NCBI RefSeq assembly: GCF_900105135.1
Contig: NZ_LT629741.1
Location: 1,612,001-1,676,000, forward strand
Direction: 5' to 3'
DNA: 64,000 bases
Source of the DNA: Gramella sp. MAR_2010_147
GTDB lineage: Bacteria; Bacteroidota; Bacteroidia; Flavobacteriales; Flavobacteriaceae
Shown: one piece after another, positions 24,784-32,388 of the stretch
Position numbering within the stretch: the first letter of the stretch is position 1
Layout of the letters: each line of letters begins with the position of its first letter
Position numbers and translations under genes: made by a program
The notes under the pieces: model-generated
The model's input: the letters and a program-made list of their open reading frames with translations, nothing else
Database searches by the model: none
What the model was told of the DNA's origin: nothing

Positions 24784-25759
24784 ATTTTTTTGTTGTTTGT
24801 TGAAAAATTGGTTTTAAAAATCTGTTTAATTGATCTGTTTCGATCAAAAAAGCATCGTGGCCGTGTATGGATTGAATCTCATGAATATTGATATTATCTT
24901 TTATTAATGATAGTTCTACATAGGTATTCCAGTTTTCTTCTGCCAGGAAAAAAAGGTCTGAATTAACTGTTACTATATGAATATCTCCCTGAATTTTACT
25001 TGCGGCTTCCAGGTAATTGCCAGATCCATGGCTGATGTCTATGGTAGTTAGCAAATGATTCATCAGTTTATAAGACTTCAAATTGAACCGGTTACTTAGT
25101 TTTTCACCATGATGTAAAAGCCAATGCTCCACTTCAAAAACCTGATCTTTTGAATTCCTCTTACTCTCAAATTTTTGAGCAAGCGATTGCGGAGTTCGAT
25201 AAAATGTCATGGCATGCATTCTGGCATCGTTTACCGGATTGGAAGAATTATTCAAAATATGATCCTGAATTCTGCAATTGGCTACCAACCAGTCCGTCGA
25301 CTTATAATCAGTTGCAATTGGGATAATATGTTTCGCCAGTTCAGGCTTCAGCACTGCAAGTTCCCAGGCCAGTGCGCCGCCAATACTGCCCCCGATAATG
25401 GCAAAAAGCTTTCTGATATTCAATTTTTCAAGTGCAAGAGCCTGAATCGCGGCAATATCTTTTAATGTAAATTCTTTGTAATTTTCAAAGAACTGGTCCT
25501 TATGTCCTTTGAATCCGTTTCCCGGAATATTAAAAGCCAGTACACAGAATTCATTAATATCTATGCATTTGTTTTCTCCAATAAGTTCCTTCCACCAGCC
25601 TTTTCTTCCCGTGATAAGAGAATTTCCCGTTAATGCATGATTGACCAGAATGATAGGTGCTTCTGTTGAGTTTTTTCCGAAGAATTGATAGCTCAAATGA
25701 ATATCCTGTACTGTTCCTGCAGAATTTTTAAAGTTCTCTATTTTAATTTCTTCAAGCAT
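24746..25759 (-). CDS. metX: Homoserine O-acetyltransferase-like alpha/beta hydrolase (MetX)
   Basis: This 337-residue alpha/beta-hydrolase fold protein has the nucleophile elbow GGSIGGALAWE and ends with a catalytic-histidine segment IHGHDAFLIE, preceded by an Asp-bearing strand (VNSDLFF). These fit MetX, which acetylates homoserine with acetyl-CoA. In the MetX family the elbow is GGSMGG, close to that seen. It is shorter at the N-terminus than many MetX proteins. The operon context (metY, homoserine dehydrogenase, metZ) supports the call. Confidence 0.88.
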   Translation of the reverse strand: MLEEIKIENFKNSAGTVQDIHLSYQFFGKNSTEAPIILVNHALTGNSLITGRKGWWKELIGENKCIDINEFCVLAFNIPGNGFKGHKDQFFENYKEFTLKDIAAIQALALEKLNIRKLFAIIGGSIGGALAWELAVLKPELAKHIIPIATDYKSTDWLVANCRIQDHILNNSSNPVNDARMHAMTFYRTPQSLAQKFESKRNSKDQVFEVEHWLLHHGEKLSNRFNLKSYKLMNHLLTTIDISHGSGNYLEAASKIQGDIHIVTVNSDLFFLAEENWNTYVELSLIKDNINIHEIQSIHGHDAFLIETDQLNRFLKPIFQQTTKKYENDSSRSVWAG

Positions 25760-25788
25760 ATTTTATAAAACTCTTTTATCTTATGTTT

Positions 25789-25862
25789 TGTCCGGCTGAG
25801 CCTGTCGAAGGCTTCAATTAAATTGTGATATTAACCCCACTTCGACAAGCTCAATGCGACAA
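25789..25862. repeat. Dispersed inverted repeat, family B
   Basis: Arms TTGTCCGGCTGAGCCTGTCG and CTTCGACAAGCTCAATGCGAC face each other across an AT-rich spacer between metY and metX. A single related arm lies at 22416-22440, and a related piece is nested in the family C copy near 8391. Confidence 0.7.
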
Positions 25863-25868
25863 GTCTAT

Positions 25869-27161
25869 TTAAACCAATGATTTCTTTTGAATTTGAGAAA
25901 AAGCTTCTTTTAGATCTGCTTTGAGATCGCCTACTTCTTCCAAACCGACTGATAATCTTATAAGATCTGGTGTTACCCCGGTTGATCTTTGTTCGTCTTC
26001 CGTTAATTGCTGGTGGGTAGTACTGGCTGGATGAATAATTAGTGACTTCGTGTCGCCAATATTTGCCAGTAGCGAAAATACTTTTGACGCATCTACTACT
26101 GTTTTGGCTGCTTCAAATCCTCCTTTTACTCCAAATGTCACTAGTCCGCTCTGTCCTTCCGGTAAATATTCCTGAGCTAATTGATAGTATTTATTATCTT
26201 CAAGTCCCGGATAATTCACCCACTCCACTTCTTCCTGTTGCTGAAGCCATTTCGCTAGTTCCAATGCATTCTGACTATGTTCCTTAATCCTAATCTTCAA
26301 CGTTTCAAGCCCCTGAATGATCTGAAAAGCGTTAAATGGACTCAAAGCCGCACCATGATCTCTTAGACCTTCAATCCTAACCTTCGCTATAAAAGCAGCT
26401 TCTTCAAGTGCTTCATGATAAACAAGGCCATGATAACCAGGAGATGGTTCTGTAAACTCCGGAAATTTCCCGTTAGCCCAGTCGAACCGACCCGCATCAA
26501 TGATCGCTCCTCCCAGGGAAGTTCCATTTCCGTTAATATATTTCGTCAAGGAATGGATCACAATATCGGCGCCGTGTTCTATTGGATTCAATAGGTATGG
26601 GGTAGCTACTGTATTATCTACAATAAAAGGGACTTTAAATGCCTTCGCTTCTTTAGAGATTGCTTTAAGATCCAGTACATCCAGTTTGGGGTTTCCAAGA
26701 GATTCCACAAAAAAGACGCGTGTATTTTCTTTTGCCGCTTTCGTGAAGTTCTCAGGATTTTGTGGATCTACAAAGGTGGTAGTGATACCGAATCTTGGTA
26801 AGGTGTTTTTTAGCAAATTAAATGTTCCGCCATACAAACTGCTGGATGCTACAATATGATCGCCCGCTTTAAGCAAGGTTAATAAGGCAGTATTAATTGC
26901 AGCAGTTCCTGATGCAGTGACCACAGCCCCAATTCCGCCTTCTATCGCAGCCAGTCGCTGTTCAAGAATGTCGTTGGTTGGATTGTTTAACCTGGTGTAT
27001 ATAAATCCAGGTTTTGCCAGTGAAAAAAGATCTGCAGCGTGATCACTATCGTTAAAAACGTATGAACTTGTTTGATAAATTGGAACTGCTCTGGTTCCGC
27101 CATTCTGAGTGGTATCATGTCCTGCATGAAGTGCTTTGGTTGAAAAATTTTGAGTGCTCAT
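25869..27161 (-). CDS. metY: O-acetylhomoserine aminocarboxypropyltransferase (sulfhydrylase)
   Basis: It condenses O-acetylhomoserine with sulfide to homocysteine. The 430-residue PLP enzyme has the PLP lysine in DIVIHSLTKYINGNGTSLGG and the MetY-type insertion around FPEFTEPSPGYHGLVYHEA, which distinguishes it from the shorter MetZ. It is the first structural gene after two tandem Met-rich leader peptides with terminators, so it is the main target of that control. N-terminus TKALHAGHDTTQNGGTRAVP is standard. Confidence 0.95.
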   Translation of the reverse strand: MSTQNFSTKALHAGHDTTQNGGTRAVPIYQTSSYVFNDSDHAADLFSLAKPGFIYTRLNNPTNDILEQRLAAIEGGIGAVVTASGTAAINTALLTLLKAGDHIVASSSLYGGTFNLLKNTLPRFGITTTFVDPQNPENFTKAAKENTRVFFVESLGNPKLDVLDLKAISKEAKAFKVPFIVDNTVATPYLLNPIEHGADIVIHSLTKYINGNGTSLGGAIIDAGRFDWANGKFPEFTEPSPGYHGLVYHEALEEAAFIAKVRIEGLRDHGAALSPFNAFQIIQGLETLKIRIKEHSQNALELAKWLQQQEEVEWVNYPGLEDNKYYQLAQEYLPEGQSGLVTFGVKGGFEAAKTVVDASKVFSLLANIGDTKSLIIHPASTTHQQLTEDEQRSTGVTPDLIRLSVGLEEVGDLKADLKEAFSQIQKKSLV

Positions 27162-27197
27162 AATTCTAATATTTTTATAAATGAAAATTCTACTAAT

Positions 27198-27236
27198 AAA
27201 AAAGTCCCCCTGATATGCTATTACCAGGGGGACTTT
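27198..27236 (-). terminator. Attenuator terminator 2 before metY
   Basis: A perfect 12-bp stem (27201-27212 with 27225-27236, AAAGTCCCCCTG and complement) is followed by a U run on the minus strand and lies about 40 bases before the metY start. Its loop and 5'-arm boundary (27217-27225) are perfectly complementary over 9 bases to leader RNA 27278-27286 inside the Met leader ORF. Confidence 0.92.
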
Positions 27237-27260
27237 ACGAATTGAACTTTATAACTAGAT

Positions 27261-27356
27261 CTATATTCTCAAGTTTTGGTAATAGCTTGCCATGCGATAC
27301 ATACACATCGCCATCATATTAGACATCATCATATTTGCTATTATTTGAGTTTTCAT
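27261..27356 (-). CDS. Met-rich leader peptide 2 of the methionine operon (31 aa)
   Basis: ATG at 27356 and TAG at 27261 define a 31-residue ORF with nine methionines, including N-M-M-M-S-N-M-M-A-M-C-M. It immediately precedes an intrinsic terminator and metY. Codons 23-26 overlap GCTATTACC, which pairs perfectly with GGTAATAGC in the terminator. A ribosome stalled at the Met cluster (codons 9-22) would leave this segment free to form the antiterminator. No separate promoter is visible, so it depends on transcription passing attenuator 1. Confidence 0.92.
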   Translation of the reverse strand: MKTQIIANMMMSNMMAMCMYRMASYYQNLRI

Positions 27357-27420
27357 TTGTTTAATTTTTAAGACACTTCACTACACTCAGCCTAACATTT
27401 TATTTACTGACTTTAATTTT

Positions 27421-27478
27421 TGTCAAGCTGAACTTGATTCAGTTTCTCAATAGATCCTGAAACAAGTTCAGGATGACG
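27421..27478. repeat. Dispersed inverted repeat, family A (copy 6)
   Basis: TGTCAAGCTGAACTTGATTC and GAAACAAGTTCAGGATGACG form a hairpin located between the two attenuators, inside the transcribed leader. Confidence 0.8.
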
Positions 27479-27511
27479 CTATTTTTTATTTCAACTTAAA
27501 AATGAAGACAT

Positions 27512-27544
27512 AAAAAAAGCCGCTGCGGTTGGCAGCGGCTTTTT
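27512..27544 (-). terminator. Attenuator terminator 1 of the methionine operon
   Basis: A 13-bp GC-rich stem (27514-27526 with 27532-27544, AAAAAGCCGCTGC and complement) ends in seven U residues on the minus strand. Its 5' arm can instead pair with GCAGCG in leader 1 RNA (27579-27584). It lies 20 bases after the leader 1 stop. Confidence 0.9.
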
Positions 27545-27563
27545 GCAATATATCTTTTTCAGT

Positions 27564-27632
27564 TTATGCAATAGTGTGCGCTGCGGAGGCTTCCGGCATC
27601 ATACACATCATATTACAAATTGTTCTGATCAT
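27564..27632 (-). CDS. Met/Cys-rich leader peptide 1 of the methionine operon (22 aa)
   Basis: ATG at 27632 and TAA at 27564 define 22 residues opening M-I-R-T-I-C-N-M-M-C-M-M, with five Met and two Cys codons. It starts 19 bases after an excellent promoter and is followed by a strong terminator. Codons 16-18 include GCAGCG, able to pair with the terminator 5' arm. This is the first of two tandem leader-terminator modules before metY. Confidence 0.88.
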   Translation of the reverse strand: MIRTICNMMCMMPEASAAHTIA

Positions 27633-27650
27633 TTTTTTATTCTTCGTTTA

Positions 27651-27682
27651 CAAAGATAACGACGGACTTTTTTATTTTCCAA
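27651..27682 (-). promoter_or_regulatory. Promoter of the methionine operon leader
   Basis: -33 TTG at 27680-27682 and -7 TATCTTTG at 27651-27658 (exact TAnnTTTG) are separated by 21 bases. The leader 1 ATG follows 18 bases after the -7 box. Confidence 0.8.
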
Positions 27683-27782
27683 GCTTTTGAAGAAGAATTA
27701 TTAAAAATAATTATTTAGCCCATTATTTTAAGAATTTCGAAATTAAAATCGGTTTGTATAGTTAATTTCAAAAAATTTCTTT

Positions 27783-27887
27783 GCGTTAGGGATAGAGTGG
27801 TTTGTTTGAGCTCTCCCGATTTTTTTTTATCGGGAAGCGAGCCGCGAAAGCCCGGCGCTAGCCTGTTTAAGGCGAAGCGCAACGCCC
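27783..27887 (+). repeat. Dispersed repeat, family C (copy 2)
   Basis: It begins GCGTTAGGGAT and ends with AAAGCCCGGC...AACGCCC, as in the copy at 8343-8443. The centre differs and holds a strong hairpin (CTCCCGAT, a T run, ATCGGGA). It occupies the divergent gap between the metY leaders and metK. Confidence 0.75.
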
Positions 27888-27968
27888 AGATCATTAGTAA
27901 ATCATAACTTTTACTTGTTCAACAAATCTTATTAAAACTTCAAATAGGATAAAATGACGTTAAATCAA

Positions 27969-27998
27969 TTTGTCATGATATGAATTTTCATACATTTG
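27969..27998 (+). promoter_or_regulatory. Promoter of metK
   Basis: -33 TTTG (27969-27972), an 18-base spacer and -7 TACATTTG (27991-27998, exact TAnnTTTG). The predicted transcript begins just before the SAM-II-like element. Confidence 0.75.
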
Positions 27999-28008
27999 TG
28001 CTCAACAT

Positions 28009-28076
28009 ATTGAAAGGGATAGATTTGACTGATTGCAACCCTAATATCTAAAGAGGTATTTTAAAATGCTAAAGCA
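28009..28076 (+). ncRNA. Probable SAM-II (SAM-alpha)-like riboswitch of metK
   Basis: The metK 5' UTR contains CTGATTGCAACC followed by AGAGGT and ATGCTAAAGC. These match the SAM-II hallmarks: a UGAUU loop, a CC/GG pseudoknot pairing and a GCUAAA segment. A P1 stem can form from TAGAT (28020-28024) and ATCTA. A pseudoknot from GCAACC with GGT and TGC is plausible. The position directly at the predicted transcript start of a SAM synthase gene supports the call. I cannot score it against the covariance model, and some Env12-type residues differ. Confidence 0.62.
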
Positions 28077-28147
28077 GAATGTTTCTACACTCCAATTAGC
28101 TCTTCACGTCAAATTTTTCCATTTTTATAAACTTAAAAAGGAATTGA

Positions 28148-29413
28148 ATGGCTTATTTATTTACTTCAGAAAGTGTTTCTGAAGGCCACCCCGATAAAAT
28201 TGCAGATCAGATTAGTGATGCCTTACTGGATAATTTCCTGGCGTTTGATGGTGAATCTAAAGTTGCCTGCGAAACCATGGTAACTACAGGACAGGTTGTT
28301 CTTGCTGGTGAAGTGAGAAGCAACACCTATCTGGATGTTCAAAATATTGCCCGCGACGTGATCAATGATATTGGTTATACTAAAGGCGCCTATAAATTTA
28401 GCGGTGATTCCTGTGGGGTCATTTCATTAATCCATGAACAATCCCAGGATATTTACCAGGGGGTAGATCGTGGAAAAAAAGAGGAACAGGGTGCCGGCGA
28501 CCAGGGAATGATGTTTGGTTATGCCACCAACGAGACTGAAAATTATATGCCTCTTGCGCTTGACATTTCGCACAAGATCCTTATTGAACTTGCTAAATTA
28601 AGACGTGAAGGCAAGGAAATAGAATATCTGAGACCCGATTCTAAAAGCCAGGTGACTATTGAATATAGCGATGAGAATGTTCCAGAAAGAATTGTGGCAA
28701 TTGTAGTTTCTACTCAGCATGATGATTTTGATGCAGATGACGAAAAAATGTTGGCGAAGATCAAAAAAGATATTATTGAAATTTTGATTCCGAGGGTAAA
28801 AGAGCAGCTACCAGACTATGTTCAGAAATTATTTAATGATGATATTGTATATCATATTAATCCAACCGGGAAATTTGTAATAGGTGGACCTCATGGTGAT
28901 GCAGGACTTACTGGTAGAAAGATCATCGTGGACACTTATGGAGGCAAAGGTGCACATGGAGGTGGAGCATTTTCAGGAAAAGACCCATCCAAGGTAGACC
29001 GTTCTGCCGCCTATGCTTCCAGGCATATTGCTAAGAATCTAGTGGCTGCAGGCGTAGCTCCGGAAATTCTGGTTCAGGTTTCGTATGCAATTGGAGTGGT
29101 TGAGCCAACATCTATTTCAGTATATACCTACGGAAAGAAAAACACAGATTTAAGCGACGGGCAAATTGCTGAAAAAGTAAAAGAGATTTTTGATATGCGT
29201 CCCGCTGCTATTGAAGACAGGTTGAAACTTAGAAATCCTATTTACCGGGAAACTGCGGCTTACGGCCATATGGGAAAAGAGCCCCGGAAGATCACCAAAA
29301 TTTTTGAAAGCCCTTACAAAGGAAAAATCACCAGGGAAGTGGAGTTATTTACCTGGGAGAAGCTTGATTATGTAGATAAAGTGAAAGAAGCAATATCGAT
29401 CAACGAGAACTAA
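28148..29413 (+). CDS. metK: S-adenosylmethionine synthase
   Basis: It makes SAM from methionine and ATP. The 421-residue protein has the N-terminal [21 protein letters not shown], the signature [12 protein letters not shown], and [19 protein letters not shown]. It is a single-gene unit with its own promoter, a SAM-II-like 5' UTR and a strong terminator. It stands divergent to the methionine operon. Confidence 0.98.
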   Translation: MAYLFTSESVSEGHPDKIADQISDALLDNFLAFDGESKVACETMVTTGQVVLAGEVRSNTYLDVQNIARDVINDIGYTKGAYKFSGDSCGVISLIHEQSQDIYQGVDRGKKEEQGAGDQGMMFGYATNETENYMPLALDISHKILIELAKLRREGKEIEYLRPDSKSQVTIEYSDENVPERIVAIVVSTQHDDFDADDEKMLAKIKKDIIEILIPRVKEQLPDYVQKLFNDDIVYHINPTGKFVIGGPHGDAGLTGRKIIVDTYGGKGAHGGGAFSGKDPSKVDRSAAYASRHIAKNLVAAGVAPEILVQVSYAIGVVEPTSISVYTYGKKNTDLSDGQIAEKVKEIFDMRPAAIEDRLKLRNPIYRETAAYGHMGKEPRKITKIFESPYKGKITREVELFTWEKLDYVDKVKEAISINEN

Positions 29414-29418
29414 AATTT

Positions 29419-29446
29419 AAAAGCCGCCACTGAGCGGCTTTTTTTT
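29419..29446 (+). terminator. Terminator of metK
   Basis: AAAAGCCGC and GCGGCTTTT form a stem with a short loop, followed by a T run, starting five bases after the metK stop. Confidence 0.9.
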
Positions 29447-29522
29447 ATCATTTCTTCGGAAAACCTTAACAGCAGTGAGCTTTATTAATTCCTATTTTTA
29501 AAATTCACCAAGAGGTTTTCCA

Positions 29523-30887
29523 ATGTCTATATTTAGAAAAGTCAAAAACACCATCAGCCTTTTAAAGTCGGTTGACATGGATCAATTAGCTAAGATCAAT
29601 GAAAAAATAGATCTGGGTGATGCCATGAAATCTTTAGGAAGTCTGGACGACCGTCAATTGGCCGGATTGATGAAAATGTTAAAAACGAAACGCAAAAAAG
29701 GCCAGCATGACCACCCTCCCATCGATGGTGATTTTTATAATCTGGATCTTAAACTAACCGAAAAACAACGCGAAATTCAGCTGAAGGTTCGCAATTTCAT
29801 GGAAGATGAAATTAAACCTTTGGTAAATGAATACTGGAAGAAAGATCAGTTTCCTTTTGAGATCATTGAAAAATTCAGAGACCTGAATATTGTAGGAGTT
29901 CCATATGAAGGATATGGCTGCCCAAATTTGCCATTTTTAATGGAAGGTATCATCGCCCAGGAGATCGCCAGGGTTGATGTTTCCATCTCTACATTTTTTG
30001 GAGTTCATAGCGGACTGGCCATGGGTTCTATTTATTTATGCGGAAGTGAGGAGCAAAAACAGGAATGGCTCCCAAAAATGCAGAAAATGGAAAAAATAGG
30101 TGCATTTGGCCTTACAGAACCCAATGTAGGCTCTGGAGTTGCCGGCGGGCTGGAAACCACCTGCAAATTTGATGGTGAAAACTGGATTTTAAATGGTCAG
30201 AAAAAATGGATTGGTAACGCTACTTTTGCTGATGTTACGATTATCTGGGCCAGGGATCTTGACTCTAATCAGGTGAAAGGTTTTTTGGTGCGAAAAGAAA
30301 ATCCAGGTTTTAAAACCGAAAAGATCAAAGATAAAATGGCCTTAAGAATTGTTCAAAATGCCATTATTACTTTAACAGATTGCAAAATTCCGGAAGGCGA
30401 CAGGCTTCAAAATGCAAATTCCTTTAAAGACACTGCCAACGTTCTAAGAATGACCAGAGCCGGAGTAGCCTGGCAAGCAGTTGGATGTGCAAGGGGAGCT
30501 TACGAAAGTGCTTTGAAATACACTAAAAAAAGAGAACAGTTTGGAAGACCTATTGCTTCTTTCCAGTTAATTCAGGATCATTTAGTGGAAATGCTTTCAA
30601 ATCTAACAGCGATGCAAACCCTGGTTTTCAGACTTTCAGAAATGCAGGACCAGGAACTGCTCACAGATGAACATGCAAGTCTGGCCAAAGTATATTGTAG
30701 CATGCGTATGAGAGATGTGGTTAGCCGGGCTAGAGAAGTACTTGGAGGTAACGGAATATTATTAGAATATGATGTAGCCCGCTTTGTTGCAGATGCAGAA
30801 GCGATCTACAGCTATGAAGGAACCAAAGAAATTAATTCGCTTATTGTAGGCAGGGCCATTACAGGCTATAGTGCCTTTGTAAGCTAA
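29523..30887 (+). CDS. Acyl-CoA dehydrogenase, glutaryl-CoA dehydrogenase-like
   Basis: This 454-residue FAD enzyme has the ACAD core from about residue 78: GAFGLTEPNVGSGVAGG, the REQFGRPIASFQLIQ helix, and the C-terminal YEGTKEINSLIVGRAITG with the catalytic-base glutamate position of the glutaryl-CoA dehydrogenase branch. An N-terminal extension of about 75 residues rich in Lys and Leu (MSIFRKVKNTISLLKSVDMD) precedes the usual start. The substrate is uncertain; glutaryl-CoA or a branched acyl-CoA are options. Electrons would go to ETF, encoded at 54113-55881. Confidence 0.88.
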   Translation: MSIFRKVKNTISLLKSVDMDQLAKINEKIDLGDAMKSLGSLDDRQLAGLMKMLKTKRKKGQHDHPPIDGDFYNLDLKLTEKQREIQLKVRNFMEDEIKPLVNEYWKKDQFPFEIIEKFRDLNIVGVPYEGYGCPNLPFLMEGIIAQEIARVDVSISTFFGVHSGLAMGSIYLCGSEEQKQEWLPKMQKMEKIGAFGLTEPNVGSGVAGGLETTCKFDGENWILNGQKKWIGNATFADVTIIWARDLDSNQVKGFLVRKENPGFKTEKIKDKMALRIVQNAIITLTDCKIPEGDRLQNANSFKDTANVLRMTRAGVAWQAVGCARGAYESALKYTKKREQFGRPIASFQLIQDHLVEMLSNLTAMQTLVFRLSEMQDQELLTDEHASLAKVYCSMRMRDVVSRAREVLGGNGILLEYDVARFVADAEAIYSYEGTKEINSLIVGRAITGYSAFVS

Positions 30888-30904
30888 AATGAAAAAGAGA
30901 AATT

Positions 30905-31834
30905 ATGTCAGTTTTGATTGTATGTCCGGGAAGAGATCCGGAGAATTGGGTAAAAGCTTTAGAGAACCAGCATCCGGGGATGAATATTTATGTATATCCT
31001 GAAGATCATGATAACGAAGAGGTAGAATTCGCTTTAACATGGAATCATCCAAGAGGATTATTTAAAAATTATCCAAACCTCAAGGTTATTGCAAGTATGG
31101 GTGCAGGAGTAGATCATATTTTGAGCGACAATGCTTTACCGGAAGGCGTTAAGATCACTAAGGTAATAGATGATACTCTCACAGAAGACATGGGGGATTT
31201 TGTATTAAGCCAGGTAATGAACCATATAAGAGGCTTACATCATTATGTAAAATGCCAGAAAGAAAAACAGTGGGATAAATTTCAGTATAAAAGACCTCAG
31301 AATACCAAAGTCGGGATTATGGGGCTTGGTGTCCTTGGTAATGCGGTTGCAGAAAAACTTCACAAGAATTTTTTCAAGGTTTATGGATGGTCTCGAACCG
31401 AGAAAAACTGCGATAATATAACAAGTTTTCATGGAAGAGAACAGCTTGAAGAGTTTCTAGAAAATTCTGAAATTCTGATATGTTTATTACCTTTAACAGA
31501 AGACACTGAAAATATATTGAATGCAGACCTATTTGATATGCTACCGGAAGGTGCCTATGTAATAAATGTCGCCAGAGGTGAACATCTGGTGGAACACGAC
31601 CTTATTGAGATGATAGGTAACGGCCATCTTGCCGGAGCTTCATTAGATGTTTTTAGAGAAGAACCATTACCAGAAGAACATCCATTCTGGGAGCATTCCA
31701 GGATAAACATCACCCCCCATATTGCCAGTGTGACAAAACCTGAATCTGTGGTACCCCAAGTTGTAGATAATTACGAAAGAATGAAAGAAGAAGAACCTCT
31801 TAAAAACAGGGTCGAATTAGATAAAGGGTATTAA
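30905..31834 (+). CDS. D-2-hydroxyacid dehydrogenase, glyoxylate/hydroxypyruvate reductase A-like
   Basis: This 309-residue NAD(P)H-dependent dehydrogenase has the Rossmann motif GIMGLGVLGNAVAEKL and the catalytic series VARGEHL (Arg), EEPLPEEHPFWEH (Glu) and NITPHIAS (His). The DVFREEPLP context matches the GhrA group, which reduces glyoxylate or hydroxypyruvate. It begins 17 bases after the acyl-CoA dehydrogenase stop and 18 bases before the universal stress protein gene, so the three may be co-transcribed. Confidence 0.9.
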   Translation: MSVLIVCPGRDPENWVKALENQHPGMNIYVYPEDHDNEEVEFALTWNHPRGLFKNYPNLKVIASMGAGVDHILSDNALPEGVKITKVIDDTLTEDMGDFVLSQVMNHIRGLHHYVKCQKEKQWDKFQYKRPQNTKVGIMGLGVLGNAVAEKLHKNFFKVYGWSRTEKNCDNITSFHGREQLEEFLENSEILICLLPLTEDTENILNADLFDMLPEGAYVINVARGEHLVEHDLIEMIGNGHLAGASLDVFREEPLPEEHPFWEHSRINITPHIASVTKPESVVPQVVDNYERMKEEEPLKNRVELDKGY

Positions 31835-31852
31835 TAATTAAATTTTTTACAG

Positions 31853-32299
31853 ATGGATACTTTTAAGAATATCATGGTAGCTGTAGATTTTAATGACAGC
31901 ATTGGGGAACTTATGGTTTATGCTGATAGTCTGGCTCAAAAATTTGGATCGAAAGTATGGGTATTGCATGTTGCCGAACCAGAACCCGATTTTATTGGCT
32001 ATGAACCTGGCCCTCAGTACATAAGAGATATTAAAGCTGAAGAGTATCGCGAAGAACATCGTAATCTCCAGGAAATCTGTAAAAATTTCTTAAGTGAAGA
32101 TGTGAAAGTAGATGCTTTATTAATTCAGGGGTCAACCGTGGAAACCGTTATGAGTGAAGCTCAAAACCTGAATATTGACCTACTGATTGTAGGAACACAT
32201 AAACATAGTTTTTTACACAATTTATTGCAGGAGAGCGTATCTATGGAGCTAATTAAAAAAGCTGAAATCCCCATGCTTGCTATTCCTATAGATGAATAA
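31853..32299 (+). CDS. Universal stress protein, UspA family
   Basis: This 148-residue single Usp domain opens NIMVAVDFNDSIGELMVYA and has the nucleotide-binding segment LLIVGTHKHSFLHNLLQESVSMELIKKAEIPML. The G-x-H spacing resembles, but is not identical to, the ATP-binding GxxG...GS motif, so ATP binding is uncertain. It follows the hydroxyacid dehydrogenase closely and ends before a terminator-like hairpin. Confidence 0.9.
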   Translation: MDTFKNIMVAVDFNDSIGELMVYADSLAQKFGSKVWVLHVAEPEPDFIGYEPGPQYIRDIKAEEYREEHRNLQEICKNFLSEDVKVDALLIQGSTVETVMSEAQNLNIDLLIVGTHKHSFLHNLLQESVSMELIKKAEIPMLAIPIDE

Positions 32300-32308
32300 A
32301 AAATAAAT

Positions 32309-32372
32309 AGAAATCTGTCTCAAAAGGGATCTATTTTCAAGCTGAATTTTGAGACAGGTTCTTTATTTTCAC
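32309..32372 (+). terminator. Terminator after uspA-like gene
   Basis: TCTGTCTCAAAA and TTTTGAGACAGG are complementary arms around a loop of about 20 bases, followed by TTCTTTATTTT. The element closes the 29523-32299 group. Confidence 0.65.
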
Positions 32373-32388
32373 ACCAAATCCACAAATT

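Noticed and set aside
25760..25868. Search for a leader peptide before metX
   Set aside because: The gap is filled by a family B repeat; no short ORF with Met or Cys codons and no terminator is present.
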